64,000 bases of DNA, taken from Streptomyces venezuelae. GTDB taxonomy: Bacteria; Actinomycetota; Actinomycetes; Streptomycetales; Streptomycetaceae. Positions 60,614 to 64,000 of this stretch are shown piece after piece (within the stretch, counting starts at the first letter, position 1; every line of letters starts with the position of its first letter). The notes below the pieces were generated by a model. That model did not search any database. It was given only the letters and a program-made list of their open reading frames with translations, and was not told the DNA's origin. Where the stretch lies: positions 7,670,001 through 7,734,000 of the forward strand of contig NZ_CP029189.1 of assembly GCF_008642275.1 (NCBI RefSeq). The letters are read 5' to 3'. The position numbers and the translations under genes were made by a program.

Positions 60614-61018
60614 TCAGGGCATTTCGTCGGGGTCGCAGGTCGCGCGGCGCAGCCCGATGGTGCGCAAGGCCCGCATCAGTCCTTCCTCGTCGCCCGCCCG
60701 GACGAGGTGGACGGCTCCGTCGGTGGTGACGATGCCGAGGTCGGCGGGGGCCGTCTCCGCCCTGGTGCGCAGCACGACGCCGCTGGGCGGATCCAGAGCG
60801 CGTACCCCCTGGAACACGCCGAGTGCGGCCGGATCGTCGTGAAAGCCCCCGGGGAGCGTGAGCACGGTGATGTCGGGGAGCAGGACCCGGGCGTGAGCCA
60901 GGGCGATGCCGGGCGTGTGGGCGTGGGAGATGACCCGGAAGTGGGGGTTGCGCTGGATCCGTGACCGCAGCAACTCCAACTCCGCACCCTCCGCCACACC
61001 GACCACCAGGACTGTCAT
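60614..61018 (-). CDS. Stand-alone receiver-like protein
   Basis: A 134-residue protein resembling the receiver domain of response regulators: TVLVVGVAEGAELELLRSRI at the start and the LLPDITVLTLP strand near residue 48. Where receivers have the phosphorylated Asp (VLMD-like), this reads VLTL, and the acidic pair after the first strand is missing, so phosphorylation is unlikely. No HTH follows. ATG 61018 has AGGGA upstream. It may be the reduced end of a LuxR-type regulator or an atypical pseudo-receiver. Confidence 0.65.
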   Translation of the reverse strand: MTVLVVGVAEGAELELLRSRIQRNPHFRVISHAHTPGIALAHARVLLPDITVLTLPGGFHDDPAALGVFQGVRALDPPSGVVLRTRAETAPADLGIVTTDGAVHLVRAGDEEGLMRALRTIGLRRATCDPDEMP

Positions 61019-61021
61019 CAC

Positions 61022-61421
61022 AATCCCTCATCCTCCGCCGTGACGGCGGACCCGTCGAGCGGGACGCTCCGCTTGGTGTGCGTCGCCTGGTGGTGGGACC
61101 CGGGCCGGGGCGGGGGATAGGGGCCTCCCCCGGTGACTCGCCTCATAGGGCCCAGGTCACATACGAACGCGGCTAGTAGGCGCGGGAGGCGCTGAACACG
61201 GCGGGACGGGGGGTCGGGGGACCGCTCGCTGCGAGGGCCGCTAGTAAGACGGACCTTTGCCAGGGCGTCGGGGCGTCTGTAGAACTGGATGAGTCGCAAG
61301 GCGGCAGGGGTACTTCGGTACTTCACCCGCCGCCGACGAACCCCTCTCCATTGCGTGAGTGGCTCACGCGTGTCTTCGGCATGCGTGCGACCGCCCTTGT
61401 CCCCGTCGGAAGGTTTCATCC
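61022..61421. promoter_or_regulatory. Long 5' region of the transglycosylase gene
   Basis: A 400-bp region upstream of a secreted lytic enzyme. CGGGGGA (61111-61117) and TCCCCCG (61126-61132) make a 7-bp hairpin. The related words GGCTAGTAGG and CGCTAGTAAG lie about 80 bases apart (near 61170 and 61250). Streptomycete wall-lytic genes often have c-di-AMP riboswitches here; I could not find that consensus by eye. A leftward open frame ends at 61018, overlapping the receiver-like ATG, but is weak. Confidence 0.4.
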
Positions 61422-61826
61422 GTGTCCAACACCGTCATCCGCCGCATCGCCGCTTCGAAGAAGGCCCTCGCGGGCACCGTCGTCGCCCTCGGTGTCGCCG
61501 GTTCCATGCTCGCCACCGTGCCCGCCCAGGCGGCCCCGATGAGCGCCAAGGCGATCGCACAGCAGATGATCAAGGACCCGGCCCAGTTCGCCGCCTTCGA
61601 CAAGATCATCTCCCACGAGAGCGGCTGGAACCACACGGCGACCAACCCCTCCTCCGGCGCGTACGGCCTGGCCCAGGCCCTGCCGGCCTCGAAGATGGCC
61701 TCCGCGGGCGCCGACTGGAAGACCAACCCGGCCACCCAGATCAAGTGGGGCCTGGACTACATGAACGACCGCTACGGCAGCCCGGTCGGCGCCTGGAACT
61801 TCTGGTCCGCCAACCACTGGTACTAA
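61422..61826 (+). CDS. Small secreted lytic transglycosylase-like protein
   Basis: A 134-residue exported protein. The signal peptide is likely cut after VPAQA (near residue 38). The remaining 95 residues form a minimal SLT-like fold: the catalytic Glu lies in SHESGWN near residue 67, followed by NPSSGAYGLAQALPASKM and a GLDYMNDRYGSPVGAW end. It would cleave peptidoglycan glycan strands. GTG 61422 has GGAAGG 8 bases upstream. A very strong terminator follows. Confidence 0.92.
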   Translation: MSNTVIRRIAASKKALAGTVVALGVAGSMLATVPAQAAPMSAKAIAQQMIKDPAQFAAFDKIISHESGWNHTATNPSSGAYGLAQALPASKMASAGADWKTNPATQIKWGLDYMNDRYGSPVGAWNFWSANHWY

Positions 61827-61892
61827 GCCGCCCGCGGGCAGCAGCACCAAACACTGCGCAGCAGGGCACCGCACTGCGATGCGGGGGTATGA

Positions 61893-61926
61893 AAACGCCC
61901 GGCCGGGACTTCCCGGCCGGGCGTTT
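61893..61926. terminator. Very strong intrinsic terminator
   Basis: AAACGCCCGGCCGGG (61893-61907) pairs perfectly with CCCGGCCGGGCGTTT (61912-61926), a 15-bp stem with a 4-base loop ending in a T-run, 66 bases after the transglycosylase stop. Confidence 0.92.
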
Positions 61927-61927
61927 C

Positions 61928-61939
61928 TGCGTATACGCA
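61928..61939. promoter_or_regulatory. 12-bp palindrome TGCGTATACGCA
   Basis: A perfect palindrome directly after the terminator. It is AT-centred in very GC-rich DNA, a common trait of regulator sites. It lies about 245 bases before the MFS gene; its target is uncertain. Confidence 0.45.
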
Positions 61940-62086
61940 TACAGCCACCAGGCCACCAGGTGGCGTCGAGCTACGGGGCTTCGGAGGCGGGTGCCGTGAG
62001 CCCGGCCGGTCCCCGGGGGCTCTCGGGCCGGTCTGCGGGCTGATGGGGGTGTGGGCGGGAGCTGCGTCTCATGGTGGCTTGTCCCA

Positions 62087-62116
62087 CAATGGGATCCGGA
62101 GCAATGGGATCCGGGG
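62087..62116. repeat. 15-bp direct repeat upstream of the MFS exporter
   Basis: CAATGGGATCCGGAG (62087-62101) is followed at once by CAATGGGATCCGGGG (62102-62116), 14 of 15 identical. It lies 68 bases before the MFS start, inside a 357-bp spacer (61827-62183) that has no other gene. It may be an operator or iteron-like site. Confidence 0.7.
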
Positions 62117-62183
62117 CCGTGTGCTGTGGGTGGTCTGGCGGCCGCCCCCTTGGGGGTGACGGCTGAGAGGGGGAAGTGCCCTC

Positions 62184-63629
62184 ATGCGTGCTGAGGCTTC
62201 ACCCGCCGCGCGGGGAACGCGGGGGAGAGGGGTGTTGGCTGCGGTTGCTGTCGCCCTGTTCTGCATCCAGCTCGACTTCTTCGCTCTCAATCTGGCGGTC
62301 CCCGGGATCGCGGCGGAATTCGCCGTCACGGTGTCGGCCGCGCAGTGGACCCTGTCCGCGTACATGCTGGCCCTCGGTTGTTTCTTCATCGTCGGCGGCC
62401 GGGTCGGAGACGTCTTCGGGCGGCGCGGCAGCCTGCTGGCCGGTACCGCACTGTTCGCGGCGGGTTCCGTGGGCTGTGCGCTGGCGCCTGGTCTCGGTCT
62501 GCTGGTGGCGGCCCGGGTCGTGCAGGGGGTGGGTGCGGCGTTCGTGTTCCCGGTCTCGGTGTCGGTGATCACCAACACCTTTTCCGGGGAGAGCCGGGCC
62601 CGGGCGCTGGGTGCGGTGTTCGGGGTAGCCAACATCGGAACCGCGTTCGGGCCGTTCGTGGGCGGCGGGTTCACCGAAGGGCCCGGCTGGCGGTGGATCT
62701 TCTGGCTGATGGCACCGCTGAGCCTGCTCTCACTCGTGGCTGCGTTCCTGTTCGTACCGGACTCCCGTGACACGTCGGCACCCCGCGAACTCGACCTCCC
62801 CGGCTGCGCCCTGACCGTGTGTGCGCTGGCCGCGCTCACCGTGGCGGTGGAACGCGCGGATGCCTGGGGCTGGGGGAGCGCCCGTACGGTCGGCTGCTTC
62901 GCGCTGGCACTGTCGGCCGGCGTCCTGTTCCTGGTACGGGAGCGGCGCGCCCGGCACCCGCTGGTCGACCTGCGGCTCCTGCGGAACATCCCGTATGTGC
63001 TGGTGACCGGGATGGGTTCGCTTTCCAACATGGGTTACGCCGTCACCGTCTTCCTCGCCACGCTCTACCTCCAGGGCGTACGCGGGCTTTCGCCGCTCGT
63101 GGCGGGCACGGTCTTCCTGGCCCCGGCCCTGATGGTCGCGGTCAGCGGCCCGCTCGGGGCGCGCCTGGGCGGGCACATGCGGCCGACTGCGGTGATGGCA
63201 CTGGCCGGTGTGGTCGCGGGTAGCGGAATGTACGCGCTGGCCGGAGTCGGCGTGTGGTGGCTGTACGTCGTGGTGTTCGCGTGGTGTGGCCTGGGTCTGG
63301 GCCTGGGCTGGACCTTTTCAGGTGTGGCGACCCAGCAGGTCGTCGCGCCCGCCAGGGCGGGGGAGGCGTCGGGTGTGCTGTTGACGTTCCTGGTCACGCT
63401 GGGCGCGATCGCTCTCGCGGGGACGGCGGCGGCGATTTCCGCGATGACGCCGCAGCGGCCGCCCGAGGACGTCTACGACCTGATCCTGCGGCTGGGCGGG
63501 ACGGTCATCGTCGTGGCGTCGGCCGTCGTGATGGCGGTACGCCACCGGCTCGTGGTGCTCGGGAGGGTTCCGCCGCTGTCCATGCGGGCCGACGGCGGCA
63601 CCACGGGGGAGCCGGGCCGCCGGCCCTGA
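62184..63629 (+). CDS. MFS exporter, DHA2 (14-span) type
   Basis: A 481-residue membrane transporter, probably a proton-driven drug or metabolite exporter. The first span carries LDFFALNLAVPGIAAEF (motif D1-like), followed by GRVGDVFGRRGSLLAG (motif A) near residue 72 and ARVVQGVGAAFVFPVS (motif B/C region) near 112. GGGGGAAG lies 8 bases before the ATG. No regulator is adjacent, but a 15-bp direct repeat lies in the upstream spacer. The substrate is unknown. Confidence 0.93.
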   Translation: MRAEASPAARGTRGRGVLAAVAVALFCIQLDFFALNLAVPGIAAEFAVTVSAAQWTLSAYMLALGCFFIVGGRVGDVFGRRGSLLAGTALFAAGSVGCALAPGLGLLVAARVVQGVGAAFVFPVSVSVITNTFSGESRARALGAVFGVANIGTAFGPFVGGGFTEGPGWRWIFWLMAPLSLLSLVAAFLFVPDSRDTSAPRELDLPGCALTVCALAALTVAVERADAWGWGSARTVGCFALALSAGVLFLVRERRARHPLVDLRLLRNIPYVLVTGMGSLSNMGYAVTVFLATLYLQGVRGLSPLVAGTVFLAPALMVAVSGPLGARLGGHMRPTAVMALAGVVAGSGMYALAGVGVWWLYVVVFAWCGLGLGLGWTFSGVATQQVVAPARAGEASGVLLTFLVTLGAIALAGTAAAISAMTPQRPPEDVYDLILRLGGTVIVVASAVVMAVRHRLVVLGRVPPLSMRADGGTTGEPGRRP

Positions 63630-64000
63630 CCGGCGGGCGGGCCGGTGGGCGAGCGGGCGCTCTCCGGGTGGCCGTGGGCCCCGGAGCCGTGATCACCGTG
63701 CGGGTACCGAGGGCGCGGGCCACCCCCTGACCGGCGAGGACGCCGATCACATTCCTCACCGGGCCCCGGGTACAGCCGCCGGTCCCGCGCCCGCGCGCCG
63801 CCTTGCCGGGGTGTACGACGCCGGCGCCCGCCCGCATCCGCCGCGGCGTTGCCCCCGGCCCGGCCGGCGTGCCGGCAGACGGAGACGGACACCACACCGC
63901 CCGTACCGGCGGATACGGCGACGGAGGGAGCCGCCACCCGCGTCCGCGACACCACGTGCTGCCCGCTGTTCGTCGACTGCCGTCCAGGGGGAAGGCGGTC
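63630..64000. other. Window end without a recognised gene
   Basis: A 371-bp stretch. Frames on both strands give Arg/Pro/Gly-rich, shadow-like products. A frame beginning with GTG near 63871 runs off the window, but its product has no feature I recognise. No terminator or promoter could be assigned. Confidence 0.4.

Noticed and set aside
61018..61419. Leftward 133-codon frame overlapping the receiver-like start
   Set aside because: Low-complexity Arg/Pro-rich product, third-position G/C near 80%, and it covers the expected promoter of the transglycosylase gene.
61022..61421. Possible c-di-AMP (ydaO-type) riboswitch before the lytic enzyme
   Set aside because: The conserved core words of that riboswitch could not be found; only a short hairpin is present. 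A covariance-model search would decide.
63473..63955. Leftward frames at the window end
   Set aside because: Composition typical of shadows, partly antisense to the MFS gene, with no recognisable motif.

Overview
The window is chromosomal DNA of a Streptomyces-like actinomycete. The evidence is very high GC with G/C-rich third codon positions, frequent GTG starts, a short chaplin (the aerial-hypha surface protein), a LAxTG sortase substrate, DUF4328 and DUF6332 proteins, and several genes that look leaderless. It holds about 50 protein genes and at least two decayed genes. I saw no rRNA, tRNA, CRISPR array or intact insertion sequence. All family names come from reading the sequence and from memory; no database was searched.

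Region by region. 1-7980: a seven-gene same-strand block for polyamine or amine uptake and oxidation (Rieske oxygenase alpha subunit, four ABC transporter genes, flavin amine oxidase, aldehyde dehydrogenase). 7970-17337: accessory metabolism, with an aldo/keto reductase divergent from a TetR regulator over a twin operator, two alpha/beta hydrolases, an acetyltransferase, a VOC protein, a glucose-6-phosphate dehydrogenase and a membrane protein. 17474-21672: a LodA/LodB-type quinoprotein oxidase pair in which LodA is fused to a catalase-like domain, divergent from gdhA (22105-23460). 23766-30253: small hypotheticals, a DUF1772 membrane protein, a BCCT transporter, and a tyrosinase coupled to a DUF2182 membrane protein.

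30391-33135: an HTH-NACHT-HEAT STAND protein, a candidate defence or regulatory switch. 33320-38612: chaplin, darcynin-family protein and NmrA-like reductase divergent from a LysR regulator, then a one-polypeptide sigma factor / zinc anti-sigma / membrane segment / ricin lectin. 38908-41921: DUF4328 protein, a broken gene, a MarR regulator divergent from a DUF1398 protein, and a membrane protein. 42034-48063: a large TPR protein directly downstream of an HSP90-family ATPase, plus a third leftward gene. 48284-51511: secreted crystallin-like and ricin-lectin proteins, DUF1877 and small exported or membrane proteins. 51590-57999: a SUMF1-domain protein divergent from a degenerate caspase-like protein, an FMN reductase, a Ser/Thr kinase with an extracytoplasmic domain, and a sortase-anchored surface protein. 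58140-64000: a secreted TAP-type hydrolase, a quinone-oxidoreductase remnant, a pseudo-receiver protein, a small secreted transglycosylase and an MFS exporter.

The most unusual items are the catalase-like/LodA fusion whose expected distal His reads as Phe, the HTH-NACHT-HEAT protein, the HSP90 + TPR pair, the sigma/anti-sigma/ricin fusion, and the caspase-like protein without its His/Cys dyad beside a SUMF1 gene.
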